A DNA stretch of 64,000 nucleotides, taken from assembly GCA_002778195.1 (NCBI GenBank), contig PCDI01000004.1, forward strand, positions 692,074 to 756,073, given 5' to 3'. Under the pieces are notes generated by a model. The model saw only the letters and a program-made list of their open reading frames with translations. It made no database searches and was not told the DNA's origin. Of the stretch, positions 1 to 11,736 are shown one piece after another. This DNA is from Raffaelea ambrosiae. Lineage: Eukaryota; Ascomycota; Sordariomycetes; Ophiostomatales; Ophiostomataceae. Position numbers and translations under genes: made by a program. Every line of letters begins with the position of its first letter. Within the stretch, counting starts at the first letter, position 1.

Positions 1-2
1 TC

Positions 3-347
3 TCGTCGTCGACAACGTTGCCCCCCGATTCTCCGTCCCGAAACAGCGGCACGGCTGGCATCACAATCCTGCCCAACCCCGAGACCATCACGGCCGAGAC
101 GCTGGACAGCCACATGTATACGGCCGGTGATCCCCCACTGGATATGTTTGTGCGGACGAGCGGCGTCGAACGGTTGAGTGACTTCATGCTGTGGCAATGC
201 CACCAAGATACCAACATCTTCTTCCTCAAGTGCTTCTGGCCCGAGTTTGACCTGTGGCATTTCCTGCCCGTCCTGGTCGAGTGGCAGTGGCTACAGAAGC
301 AGAGAGCACGGGACGAGAAACCGCGCAGGCGACTTAAGCATCGGTGA
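3..347 (+). CDS. cis-prenyltransferase (dehydrodolichyl diphosphate synthase), C-terminal part
   Basis: This is the 3' end of a gene that begins before the window; the frame is open from base 3 to a TGA at 345-347. The protein shows the C-terminal signature of the UPP-synthase / Rer2 family: an R-T-S-G segment followed by R-L-S-D-F and L-W-Q, which bind the isopentenyl diphosphate substrate, and then an aromatic F-W-P-E-F-D-L-W stretch. Enzymes of this family elongate farnesyl diphosphate with cis-isoprene units to make dolichol precursors for N-glycosylation at the ER. The end is basic (K-P-R-R-R-L-K-H-R). Family assignment is firm; which cis-prenyltransferase paralogue it is (Rer2- or Srt1-like) cannot be told from this fragment. 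Confidence 0.88.
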   Translation, partial: SSSTTLPPDSPSRNSGTAGITILPNPETITAETLDSHMYTAGDPPLDMFVRTSGVERLSDFMLWQCHQDTNIFFLKCFWPEFDLWHFLPVLVEWQWLQKQRARDEKPRRRLKHR

Positions 348-1523
348 AGTGTGTTGACACATCAAGTCTTCTCGGGCAAGACGCGCCGCACACCCTAGGC
401 TGCCTGCATTCTCCAATTATCCAACGCCATACCGCCAAAAACGAACTCGATTTTGACACTAGTACGACCGCATCTTTACGCATATCAATATCACGAAACT
501 TTAATAGACGGGAAGGTCCCAATGTTATTTGTAGCAACTTGTTTCTACCTTTTCTCTTTTCTCATTCTTTGATGCGGTGTATCAGCTGGCAGCACCAGCT
601 GGCTTTTCCCGTGCAACCGGAACGGAGGGGTTTTTGATCCCCGATAGTAGCTTCAGGGGCAGTGTATACCAACGCTCAAAACGAGATTTGCAGCTTCTTA
701 TGAACAATGCTTATGAACAATGTTGGACGGCAAAGGCCATCTGCCAGTCTCAAACCGTTGCCTCTGGCTATTTTAAGTAGCCGTTCGATGCGTGCTGGCT
801 GCAGGCAATTTATGCAGCCCCGACCGAGCAGCCTGTACCTGACTTGGGCGTGGTTATCTTATCTGTGACGTGACCTTACCGGCTACGGAGCGATATAAAC
901 CCGAAAAGTGGAGACCGCCTGGTGGTGCACGGGGGGTGTCTCTAGCGCGCAGAAAGCCTGTCGGTAGATCCAGCGCATTTTGGTGAGGACGGGGTTGGCA
1001 GAAAGAAAGATCCCACCTGCTGGCTCTCGGCCTCTTTCGCTTCTTCTCCTGCTCCCACCAAAGCAGACACACGCGTCCACACACCTTTCCCATGACAGAG
1101 CGCTCTTGAGAGGCCGGAATACGACTTGAGCCGACCGATCGACTGGCAGCAATGCTGTGAAACAGCTGGTCTTTCCTGTCGAAATACCTTGTCGCTAGTT
1201 CGTCTCTTTTCGTGTTCCTTTTTTTTTTGCTCCTTGTCCAGACGCCCGAAAATCTCCCAACTTTTCCTCTCTTCCCTGCGCCTGAGCACGCTCGATTCTC
1301 GGGGCCGTCAAGCCCTGGGTTTGTCTTCATATTGCAGCAGCATTTTCTCTCGCATACATATTTGCATTCACCCCTCCCCTCTCTTGTTTTTCCTTCGCCT
1401 CCTCGACGCGGTCCCTCGACACCGTCTTCCCATTCTGCTCCTCTTGTCCTCGGCTATCTCGACCAAGCCTCCCCGTCGACCACCCTGCCTCCCGCGATTG
1501 GCCATACTCTCCCAACGGCGACT
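348..1523. other. intergenic: upstream region and leader of the ING-family gene
   Basis: No gene is recognisable. The part from about 1150 to 1523 is strongly pyrimidine-rich and runs directly into the ATG at 1524, as expected for a fungal 5' leader. Open frames here on both strands are low in complexity and lack any familiar domain. Confidence 0.6.
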
Positions 1524-4518
1524 ATGAAGACGGCAAAGCAGCCGGCAGCGGCCCCCGAGGCGGCCCCTGGCAGACGGTCGCAGCCGGTGCGCCAAACACG
1601 AACGAACCCTCCACGAACTTCGGCCTCGAGCCGAGCGGTCGGTCGCGATGGTCGCGACGGTGCTGCCGGGGCTGCCGGCCACGACCAACCCATCGACATC
1701 TTCCCTGGCGTCATGCATTTCACAGATGCGATCTCTGCGCTGCCAAAAGAGCTCGTCAAGCATTTTACCCTGCTCAAAGAGGTCGACGCAAAGATCCACG
1801 TCCCGCAGCAGGCGCTTTTCCAGCTAATCGACACTGCCCTTCGCATACCTCCTCCCAACACGACGCGCTCTCCCTACGATGGCAGGCCAACGGCTGCTCC
1901 CACCTCTGTCCCCATGACTGCTCAAAACAGCAATGCCGGCTCTGCGGCAGCCGCCAACAGCCAGCGACCGTCCCTTCCTCCCTCCCTGAATAATCAGTCT
2001 CAATTGCAGACCACCGATAATACCCTGAGCGCTTCTGTTTTTGATCAGAGCAACCTCCCGAGACGACAGCTCTTCCGGCAGGTGGCCATTGAGATCAAAG
2101 AAATGCTCGTGGCTCTGGAAGAAAAGAACCACGTCATCTCGACCGCGAACGACGCCCTTAACAAGCAGCTCTCGCGGATCGACGACATTTGGCCACACCT
2201 CGAGGCAGAGTTCAGCGAAGAGGCCAAGTACGGCAGTGCGACGCATTGGGCGTACCCGGAGAACCGGGCCGCCAACCGCGCTAATAACAATGCGCAGGCT
2301 GAGCGGTCGCGGCGCGAGGGCGCTGCCAACCTCTCTGCCGCAGCTCAACAGATTGCGGAGGAGGCGGCAGCACGCAGCGATGCTCGCAAACAGGCTGTAG
2401 CAGCCAGAAGAAACCAGCGAAATAACAACAACAACAACAACAATAATAATAACAACAATAACAACAACAACAACAATAACCACGATTCTGACGCCGACGA
2501 CCATGCCTCGAAACGGTCTGGCGGCTCCAAATCAAGAAAGACTGCTCCGGATGCAACGGCCAGCGTCGGCCTGGGAATCTCTGGCGTCGGCGTGCCTGCC
2601 AACGGCACGACAACAACCACGGCTTCGTCTAAACGGAGGAAGACGGAGAAGCCAGCCGCCGGAGGCACGCCTATGGAACGCGCTCTCAGCGGGGTGTTTG
2701 GTTCGAGCGCTGGCGGTAGCAACGCCAGAACAGCCAGCCCACGGCAATCACCTGCGCCGGATGGTACCGGCGCGAAAAAGCGCAAGGCACTCCCGGGCGG
2801 CGGGAACCAAGCGAAGAAAAGGTGCGTCACTCACTTTCATGGTTTTTTTGCGTTTACGATGAATCGCCAGCATTGTACTGACATTGGGCCAAAATCATGT
2901 CTACAGCCGCAATACTGCTTCTGCCACATCATCACCAGTCATCGGCGCGTTTCCTGATAACACGGGCAAGACCACCCGGGGTTCACCAGCACCGACTAAC
3001 CTGAGTACCGGAAACAACGTCAACGAAGCCCCGGGAAACACCACATCCAACGGGAGTGCTGCTGCCAGCACAGGCACCCACGCGAAGACTAGTCTCGCCA
3101 ACGAAGTGAGCCCTGGAAGCTTAGATGCCAAGAACAAGAGCAAGAATGACTCCAGCAAGCCTGCCGGTGATGGCAAAAACAAAGCCGGCAATTCAGACGG
3201 CAGCGGTGCCGCAGAAGCCGTGGACAATGCCGATGCTAGCAACAATACCGGCAAAAGCGGAAGCAGCAGTAGCAGCAGCAGCGCAGCCGACAACAGCAAC
3301 AGCACAGCCATCACGACACCCAATGTTGGCGCTGTCGACAGCAAAGACGGTAGCACTCAAAACAAGGATGGTGGTGACAACAAGACTCCGGCAGGAGATG
3401 CTGCTGCCACAGAAAAGGACCAGGACTCTGCGCCACCTGCTACTGAGACTGGAAAGCAACGCCCATCGCCTCTGCCATTAACAATAAGCACGCAACCCAA
3501 CGGTGGGAACTCTGCACCAGCTCCAGCCGCCACAACAGCTGCTGCTTCAACCACCAATGGCTCGCGGGCCGCCACGGAGGCTGCTAGCAAGGACGCAAGC
3601 TCATCGGCGACTCCAGCAGCAACAGCGACGGCATCAAAGGTAGAAGCGCTCAAGGTCGAGGCTGCAGACAGCCCACCGGCCAGTGCGGTGTCGACGACGG
3701 GAAGTAAGAAAGACGCCGCCTTGGCTGCCGCAGCAGCAGCTGTGGCCACCAGCAAACCGGATGAAATAGTGCCCAAGAAGGAGTCGACGCCGGCACGGTC
3801 TGTGGGCTCGGGCTCAGCTGGCCAGCCCCAGTCGGTCACAACCAAGAGTGGGCGAGCAAGTAAGCCTTCAACGCCATCTATTGGCACATTTGCCGAGGCA
3901 TCGCGAGCACGTCCATCGCGAGCAACTGAGTCGGTCTCTAGCGGCGGTGGTAAGGACGGCGGCAGCGGAAACGGCAGCAACAATGGCAGTAGTGGGACTG
4001 CCACCGTCAAGCGGAGCCATAAGAAGGGCGCCTCGGTATCGTCACAGGCTCACGCCCAGGCTGCTGCGCTGGCGGCCAGTCACAACCACCACGGGGACGA
4101 TGCCAATGGGAGCGGCAGCAATGGCGGCAGCAGCAACAGCAATAGCAAGCAGCGGCAGCAGCACCACCATAGCAACAACAACAACAATAACATCAACAGC
4201 AATACCAACAGCAACAACCAGGATGAGGACGAGGAGGATCCGCTGTACTGCTACTGCAACAGAGTAAGCTTTGGTGAGATGATTGCGTGCGATGCAGACG
4301 ACTGCGCACGTGAGTGGTTCCATCTGGAGTGCGTCGGACTGCGTGTAGCACCCAAAACGAATGGTGAGTGACAGAACCTGGGCCTCGTGCTGGCCTCTTA
4401 ACTCCTCAAATTCTCTCTTCCTGTATAGCATCGCTGACGCATGTGAACAGTAAAATGGTACTGCGACGATTGCAAGAAGCGGTTAAAGGTCGGAGAGCGC
4501 AAGAGTAACGGACGCTAG
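1524..4518 (+). CDS. ING-family PHD-finger chromatin protein (Pho23-like)
   Basis: Three exons: 1524-2821, 2907-4363 and 4451-4518, giving about 940 residues. The N-terminus (about residues 50-100, from F-P-G-V-M-H-F to F-Q-L-I-D) is the ING helical domain, which docks ING proteins into histone deacetylase (Rpd3L, through Pho23) or acetyltransferase complexes. The C-terminus is a complete C4HC3 PHD finger starting at L-Y-C-Y-C-N; its last cysteine pair (W-Y-C-D-D-C) lies in the third exon. PHD fingers of this family bind histone H3 trimethylated on lysine 4. Between them lie some 700 residues of Ser/Ala/Thr/Asn/Gly-rich disordered sequence, with a poly-Asn run at 2421-2480 and lysine-rich K-K-R/K-R-K patches. 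Yeast ING proteins are much shorter, so the linker is unusually long. The start is the first ATG of the open frame. Assignment to Pho23 rather than Yng1/Yng2 is inference. Confidence 0.85.
2421..2480 (+). repeat. (AAC/AAT)n trinucleotide repeat encoding poly-Asn
   Basis: An almost uninterrupted run of AAC and AAT codons within exon 1 of the ING-family gene encodes about 20 asparagines in a row. Mixed use of AAC and AAT suggests that the run has been kept long enough to accumulate silent changes. It lies in the disordered linker, so its length probably varies between strains. Confidence 0.9.
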
Positions 4519-7500
4519 AAGCGGATGTAGCGGATGTAGCTTTCAGCGGCGCCCGACTCGACTTTTGTGTTTATATTGGCTTGGGTTTACGTCTTCCGTG
4601 CAACATTGCCATGTTTGCTGTGACGGCGTTGGGTCTGGATGCTGGCGTTTTTGTGTGTGTGAGTGTCTATACTTTTGACGCCTTCTTCATGTCCATCATA
4701 CACCTCCTTTATTATGGTCAGACTAGGGCCACATATCTGTATGTGTTTTTGCTGCTCTTTTGCTAGCTCTGTCTCGGAGTTGCTGTATTACAGACTATAT
4801 GGCCTTGGGTGGGAGCATGTCATCACAGTTTATTGTTTATTACTCTCACGATGCTGGGTTCGGACATAGTCTTAACGCCTGTTGATATTACTGCTCGGTC
4901 ACTTGCCGTTGCATATTGACAAACTCATAATGCATGACGGCATAGTAGAGTTGCACAAAGTTTACAAACAGCTACCTCGGTATTGACACTGGTCAAAGCC
5001 CGAGTGTATGTGCTGCTGACCTTTTCTGTTCTGCTTATTTGATCGCGATGATCACACGCACCGAAAATAGAGGCTGAGAAAAATGGGCACCGAAATACAA
5101 TAAGGTAAGGGAGAAGGTAATTATTGATGAGCAGTTGGAAGGAAACCCCTCCCAGACGGAAACCGGCGTATCCGCGGAATGTGAGTATGTGTGCTTGTGC
5201 CGTCTTTGTCGTTTCTCGCCAAGCGGGGCTCTATTGTGTGGCGTCCCAAGAAAAAAAAAAAAAAAAGCCCACTGCCAAAATGACTCAAGAGTGCACGTGA
5301 ACCGCCCGAGCCCGCTATTGTATTTTGTAGTAGTGAAGGCGCAGTTACGGCGTAACTGCTTTGGTATTTGACCCCAACTATTTCCACTCTCTGCCCGTGT
5401 TTACGAAGGGACTGGGTAAGCTCCGTCGGTTGAAAAGGAAGTGGCATTCGGAGATTAGTGAGATCCCCCCCCTCAAGACTTCCCATAGTTTGGGTGGTCG
5501 CCGACGTAAGGAGCTGGGAGAAAGATAGAGCAAATAAAGTACTTCTAGTTAGTATTCGTGGACTCTTACAGCGCAGACAGGCCGCATGTTGCCAGCTTGC
5601 CTCGACGTTTAGTGAAAGAGGAAAGTGCTCTCCGAGACTTGCGTCGTGCCTTCTCTCTCCCCGCGAATGCCGCGTGCATGGCATTACCACGCATTACTCC
5701 AAACTGCGCACGATTGGGGGAAGGCACGACCAACAGCCAAAAAACGTTGTCTCGGGCTTTGGGGCTACGGTCCGCCCGGTGGCCCTGCATTTGTATGGGG
5801 AAAGAGCGACTACGACGCGCCTTCCGCTGTTTCTCTCGCAGAGATTAGATCAACGTTGACTGGCCTGGCCAGGCCTGACCAGGCAGGCGGGGGGGAGTCT
5901 GTGACAATTGCTGTTTGGTGATGGAATGAGATCAATGGATAGATCTTTTTTGCCCATGGCACTGATTATCTTGCCTGAGCTAGAGGGACGAGAGAGGGTC
6001 GGGAGAGGACAGCAAGCGCACCCGATATCGCTCGGGCTCCACCAGCTCCGTTGTCGCACTCGACTTACACGACGGAAAGAGAAGGAGAGAAGAAATGAAA
6101 AGAGATACGGATGGAGAAGCCAGTGCTGATCGCCACGAGCAGGTCCGATTCTTTCCTCTCGTCTCGCATGCGTCTGGACGATGGGTGGGAAAGCAAGAAT
6201 GGGCAGAGAGATAGGGACGCATCCTGCCAATGAGCGGACGGGGGCCCTGGTGCGTCCTGCCCTGGCAGCGGGCGTCGGGTGGAAGAGAAACGAGTTTCCA
6301 TTACGTGGAAATGGAAGCAGACAACATCTGAGGACGACGGGACACACGATGGGGAACGACCCTGGTATGTGCAGTGAGATAGGTAAGAGGCGAGTGCATG
6401 CGTGTGAGCCAAGGCAGCCCTTACTACACCAAAGGAAAGGAAGGGGCTTGCAAGGGAGAGGAGGGCACACAGGAAATACGAGTGCTGTCCGCGAAATATG
6501 CTTGGAATGAGATCATCCGTGCTCGTCCTTATATGCCAGATTGGCTGGCCCCAGCTCGGCCCAGAACCGTGGGAGCCGTACAGAGCCGTTGTGAAGTAAT
6601 TCTTGAATAACACAAACAGGCTGAGTGGATGGCGAGACGAGACGGCTGCGGGCTTTTTTGTCCTCGCGTGCTGCAGAGACGACCAAAAAAAGCGGGAATC
6701 AGGCGAAAAAAGAGCCGCTTGATGCCAACTCGGACCAGGTGGAAGGGGGGGGGAGGGGTGCTGTGTTGTTGTGCTGCTCACAGGCGGAGGTGGTGTTGCA
6801 ACGCCATTGTTGTTCGGATTCCCATTAGCAAATCGCCAGCCAATGGCGGCTCTGGGGCGGCGCAGCGCCTGCCTCCCGTGGCCTCGTGACCAGGTGACTG
6901 CGAGTTTTGCTCTTGTAAGAGAAAACCACAGAGCAGAAAAGCCAAACAAGGCAGGCGCAGAGCGGTTGCTGGCCGGCCATTTCCATTACTCAATCGCCTC
7001 GCCAGGCCAAGACCCAGCCTGGCCAGTGGAGCCCGCTTTGTGGGCTAACAACACGCCCATGCTGAGTTTGCCTCCCCTTTGTGTGGTGGTCCCTCTTGCT
7101 GAAAATTTGTCCCTCTCTCTCTCTTTTTTTTTTCTCTTTTTTTTTCCTTTTCTGGGTCCCCTTCCCTCGCTCCCCTTTTTTTTTTTTTTTTTGCGCCGTT
7201 TCCCCAGATGCGCTTGCCGCCAGAGCTGCGAAACCGCTCTCGACTAACACGGGCCTCGAGTGGCGATGACGGACGGCCGCCGTCCTCGTAGATGTGTATA
7301 ATTGCCTGCTGCCCAAGAGGCCATGGCTGAGTGTGCTGTCACACACTCCTACCTTCCCTCCTTTCCTCTCAGCCTAACTCGCACACATCTGATCTGATCT
7401 GATCTGCTGTCTGTCGTCCGTGCTTTCCACCTCACCTCTGCCCAGCTGGTGCTCCGTCTTTTCTCCCTCCCTTGTCTGATTCTTTAATCTCCCGCTCGCA

Positions 7501-8686
7501 TCACCTCCTTCCCGGACGCCGTCCGCAACACGCCATCCCGCCGGCCGTTGACGTGAAACTGGCCTTACTGTTGTCTTACTTGCGCCCGCCCAGCGATTGC
7601 GTCGGACTCCTGCCAGTCGCACCATCCCCATAGCTTCTGCCAGAGTCTCCTAGACCTGTCTGGCACGCGTTCTCTGCTACTGCTGCTGCTGCTGCTGCCG
7701 CCTTCCTTGTAGGCCCAGCCTCATTTAAAATCAGACGAGCCACGTTTTCTTGATACTCGTCTGTCCTCGTCGTGGTTGTCTTCGGGCTTCCGGGTCTCCA
7801 AGTCTCCCAAGTCTCTGCTTGCTTTGTACTCGTGCCGGCAGAAGCTGCCAGAACCCACCCTCCCTCGAAAAGCCACAAGCGAGCCAAGCCGAAAGACAAG
7901 ACAAACAAAAACCGAAAATCGAGTCACGAGAACTCTTGTTTTTGTTCTGTTGAATAATTTTTTCCTCTGGTGTCTCGTGTGTGTTGCCCACAGGCGGAAG
8001 GCAAACGCAATCGACACAATACGAAACCGATTTTCCCCCTCCCCTCCTTCCCTTTTGCTACCAACCCGCAAATCTTGTTACCTAACAAGTCCATCTTTTG
8101 ACTAATAGAAAGGTCCTTTTTGGCTCCTCTACGGTCATCTCTTATACCATCCGCCTATACCAACACCGCCTGGCTCACCATCCACAACGCCAGCATATCC
8201 CTTGACCTTCCCGTTTCTCGTGCCTCTTGTGTCTCTCGTGTCTCTCTTGTCTCTTTCTCTCCGCATCGTCTATTCTTGTTTCGACCTGCTGTCGTAACAC
8301 TCCTCCTTCTTCTTTGTTTCTTGTTACATACAAGTAACAGGCATCCTGCATTAGGACGTCCAACAAACACGCACCCTCAGAGACGCAGACACCTCGCATC
8401 CAGCTCAGATATCGTCTTCCTCATCGACGATCACACTTCCCTTCTCCCACACCCCCCTTCCTACTGCTCATCCTTCTTTCTTGGGTTGCTTTCTTCCCCT
8501 CTTCCTTGCCCTCTTTTTTTCTCTTTTGCTCTCTTTCCCTCACACACACACACACACACACACGCAAGAGACACAGACACGCACACATCCTGCCGGTCGA
8601 ACCAGTCCAAGCCAGGCACACGCAAGACCAAACAAGAGCCAAGCCAAACCCCCTAATACTTCTCTTCTCCATCCGTCGAATTAAAA
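4519..8686. other. long intergenic region with pyrimidine-rich leader of the F-box gene
   Basis: About 4.2 kb without a supportable gene. Open frames such as 6065-6949 (-) and 5121-5690 (-) are low in complexity, lack domains and run over poly-T/poly-A tracts. From about 7100 to 8686 the plus strand is T/C-rich, with poly-T blocks at 7120-7195, four tandem GATCT units at about 7388-7407, degenerate GTCTCTC repeats at about 8215-8260 and a (CA)n tract at 8541-8563. This part is probably the promoter and a long 5' leader of the downstream gene, possibly with an intron that I could not place. Confidence 0.55.
8541..8563 (+). repeat. (CA)n microsatellite in the leader of the F-box/LRR gene
   Basis: Eleven and a half CA dinucleotides on the coding strand, about 120 bases before the ATG at 8687. 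Similar sense-strand CA tracts precede three other genes in this window. Confidence 0.9.
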
Positions 8687-10852
8687 ATGTCCAAGTCCCA
8701 GCAGGAGAGGTCGCCCTCGCCGACCAACACTCTGGGTCGGTCATCGTTCTCGTCCATCCGCGAGCGTGACTCCGACTACACCCAGACATTTACCTCCACC
8801 AAGGTCTCCTCCTATGCCCAGCTGGCTGACCTGCCTCAGCCAGACGGAGAACACGACGAGCACCGCCCGCTCGTTGCAGAGGAGGTCGTTGTGGTTGATG
8901 AGTCTGCTTCTCCTGTTGCTTCTTCCCCTGCCGCTATTGCTGCTGATGCTCCTACAACAGCCTCTGCTGCTGCTGTCGACGCCATGCTGCTATCTTCTCG
9001 CAATGCTCACAGCGCAGATGGTGCTGCCCTTGACCGGTGCCCTGCACACTGGCCCGCTGGCCCTCTGAATGATCGCGATAGTGCTGATGATATTGACGCG
9101 TCTGCTGCCAAAGGCGCCCTCGACTCGCTGCATCGGCTGGGCCGCACCACCGAAGTAGACAGCGTGTACGAGAGCCTTGATCAGACCGATCCGGACACGG
9201 CCATGGAGGACGTGGAAGGCGCCGCCAGTGCGGCCATCGCTCTGCAGAACCAACCGGTTGCCAAGCAGCCCATTGAGCGGTTGCCGGCTGAGATTTTCCG
9301 TAAGTATTCCTGCTGCTTCCCACCGCTTGTAGCCAATTCTTCTCGTTCTGCTTTCTTTCTTTTTTTTTTCTTTTTTTTTTTTTGTGAAGCGACGCACCAT
9401 CCGGCTGACCATCCCCTAGGCCTCATTGTGAACCATCTGGTTCTCGACATTCCGCCAAACGGCATTGACCGCCGCAATGTGGACCTGATGTCACTGCTCG
9501 TCACCTCGCGGCCTCTGTATGCCATGACTCTGGAGACGCTCTATCGCCGCGTCACAATTCCCCACTCGCGCATTTTCCAGAAGTTCTTGGCCCAGCTCGA
9601 GCTCGATCACTTCCGCGGCACTTGGGTTCGCCGCCTCGACTTCTCCCACTTCAGCCCGGTCAGTCTGTTCTCCACAGCCAGCGAGCGCGAGGCTGCTCGC
9701 AACTTGACGTCCGAGACGCTCCTGCGCTGCCTCAGCCTCACGCCAAACCTGCAGGAGTTCCTCGTCCAGGACTACATCGACACCGACATCAGCGAGAACG
9801 TCCTGCGCAAGCTTCTCACTGGTCTGCCCAATCTCAAGGCTCTCGACCTCTGCGGCTGCTCGTCTGCTTCTTTCCGAAATGCTTTCAGCTCTTTAATTGC
9901 AGGACAACCACCGGCAGCGGATTGGCCAGTTCACCTCAGCGTTCAGCGTCTCTCGCTGCACAAGTGCATCAACCTGCCGTCCTCTGTGTTTGAGTTTTTG
10001 CTGCCGAAGCTGAACAAGCTCACGCATCTGGATGCCGCCGGCACCCGCATTACGAATGCTGCTCTCCACAGCATTCCCAAGACGGCACGCATTACTCATC
10101 TGAACCTGGCCAAGTGCTCTCTGCTCACGGCAGATGCTGTCATTGACTTCCTCACCAACCATCCGGCTGTGAACCAGAACACACTTGTCTTCTTGAGCCT
10201 GGGCTTCGATGCAGCCACAGCACAGCTGCTGAACGAGGATGACGTCTCTCGTCTGCTTCCTATTCTGCCCAAATCACTCAAGTCGCTCAGTCTGAAGGGC
10301 AGCAAGATGTCCCGCTCACACCTACCTGAGCTCGGTCAGCTTTCCAAGCATCTCGAGGAGCTCGCCTTTGGCCGTGGCCTGACGCTCGCAGATGTCAAGA
10401 CCTTGGTTGTTCCTCCCACGAACAGTGGCAATTCGTCCACTGGCGAAGATTGGATCCCACACTCGCTCCGGTACATTGACCTGACCGACATGAGCGCTGA
10501 CACGTTTAACCTTTCCTTCCTCTACCTTGAGTCTAAGCTCTTGGACCAGGTCACCTCGCCTCTGGAAGTCATGGAGGTGACGGAGGATATTTTCAAGCGT
10601 GTTACCAAGTCCAAGGCTGGGCTGGCCCGAATTGGGTGGCGCCAGTCCGAGATTGGGGCTCGCTCCTGGCTGGTCCGGGGCAGCGTTCCTATCGGCAAGG
10701 TCTCCACCATCATGAACGGCAGCTTTGCCATGGAGCATGGTCAGCGTCCCTGGAAGATGGGAGCCCAATCCTGGGGCATGCGCAAAATCCCCGTGGCCCA
10801 CGCCAAAGTTGGCGGCATGTACGGCTCGTACATGTTTGGCCGAAAACTGTGA
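8687..10852 (+). CDS. F-box-like leucine-rich-repeat protein
   Basis: Two exons, 8687-9299 and 9420-10852, give 681 residues. The intron starts GTAAGT and contains a long poly-T block before its CTAG end. About 190 acidic, Ser/Ala-rich residues precede an F-box-like segment at the exon junction (L-P-A-E-I-F-R, then L-I-V-N-H-L), which would link to Skp1 in an SCF ubiquitin ligase. The rest is a series of leucine-rich repeats of the ribonuclease-inhibitor type, such as L-D-L-C-G-C-S-S and L-N-L-A-K-C-S-L-L, expected to bind the substrate. The start ATG sits in an A-rich context (TTAAAAATG) fitting fungal starts. The target is unknown. The F-box is short and degenerate, so 'RNI-like LRR protein' is the safer reading if Skp1 binding is not shown. 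Confidence 0.75.
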   Translation: MSKSQQERSPSPTNTLGRSSFSSIRERDSDYTQTFTSTKVSSYAQLADLPQPDGEHDEHRPLVAEEVVVVDESASPVASSPAAIAADAPTTASAAAVDAMLLSSRNAHSADGAALDRCPAHWPAGPLNDRDSADDIDASAAKGALDSLHRLGRTTEVDSVYESLDQTDPDTAMEDVEGAASAAIALQNQPVAKQPIERLPAEIFRKYSCCFPPLVANSSRSAFFLFFFFFFFCEATHHPADHPLGLIVNHLVLDIPPNGIDRRNVDLMSLLVTSRPLYAMTLETLYRRVTIPHSRIFQKFLAQLELDHFRGTWVRRLDFSHFSPVSLFSTASEREAARNLTSETLLRCLSLTPNLQEFLVQDYIDTDISENVLRKLLTGLPNLKALDLCGCSSASFRNAFSSLIAGQPPAADWPVHLSVQRLSLHKCINLPSSVFEFLLPKLNKLTHLDAAGTRITNAALHSIPKTARITHLNLAKCSLLTADAVIDFLTNHPAVNQNTLVFLSLGFDAATAQLLNEDDVSRLLPILPKSLKSLSLKGSKMSRSHLPELGQLSKHLEELAFGRGLTLADVKTLVVPPTNSGNSSTGEDWIPHSLRYIDLTDMSADTFNLSFLYLESKLLDQVTSPLEVMEVTEDIFKRVTKSKAGLARIGWRQSEIGARSWLVRGSVPIGKVSTIMNGSFAMEHGQRPWKMGAQSWGMRKIPVAHAKVGGMYGSYMFGRKL

Positions 10853-11736
10853 TGATTCAATTATGTCGTGAATGCATTGTTTTTTTTGTTTTTGTTTTTT
10901 TTGTTTTTTTTATTGTGCCTTACCCTCTGCTTCGCATTTTTCCATCTGTTACTTTTTTTTTACTATCCTGCTCTTTTTTTTTTGCCCTGATCTGATCTTT
11001 CTTACTGTCTTCTGCGCGTCATATCACTCATCTCTTGCATTTTTGTTCGTGTGTGGTTTTTTTGCTTGTCGTTTTAAAAGCCAAAACGCAAAGCGTCATT
11101 GCTTATACCTCGCAAAGCGGGAACGGATCAAACGAATCAAATTATGGGGACGGAAGAGGAAAAGCAAAAAGAGTAAGCAATCAGCGAGAGCGAAAGCGAT
11201 TTTTTGTCTTTTCTTCCATGACGAAGCATTGTTTGGCCATCCTGCATAGCGTTTTGGTAGTTGGGGTTTGCTTTTGGCGTCATGAGTAACGGATCACAGA
11301 TATTTCCAACGAATGTTAAAAAGGTGGAAATAAAGAGTATCATGAGATAGTTTAGTAACGAATTGATGAAATGAAGAAAAGATATCAGAACCCGTCCATA
11401 GTGATCTTTCAATGACGCTGAGGTCTTTCTGCGTAGTCGGCTCAGGCGAGGTTGAAATTGCTTGTGGCGCGTGTTGTGGCTAGTGCAGCCTCTCCTACCC
11501 CTTATGCCTGAGGCATTACTCCAAATCAGGACTAGTGCGTAAGATATCCCGCAGCCTACCAGGGAGCTTTTTTGCAGGATACGCTGTTACGAAGCTCTCG
11601 TTTCTACTCCCTTTTTTCCCTCTCTTCAAGCTTCGCCATCACACGGCGCCCGTCACTCCTTTTTTTATCGTCCCGAATAGCAACCAGCCATCCTCCGTGC
11701 TGTGAACGGCAGTCTTTCTCTAACCAACCGGACAAA
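10853..11736. other. intergenic: 3' region of the LRR gene and promoter of the V-ATPase gene
   Basis: T-rich 3' flank to about 11000, then A-rich sequence, then a pyrimidine-rich leader from about 11590 that ends at the GACAAAATGG start context of the next gene. Nothing else is recognised. Confidence 0.55.

Noticed and set aside
6065..6949. 294-codon minus-strand open frame in the 4.5-8.7 kb gap
   Set aside because: Ser/Pro/Phe-rich low-complexity translation of a purine/pyrimidine-skewed region, no domain and no convincing start or splice context.
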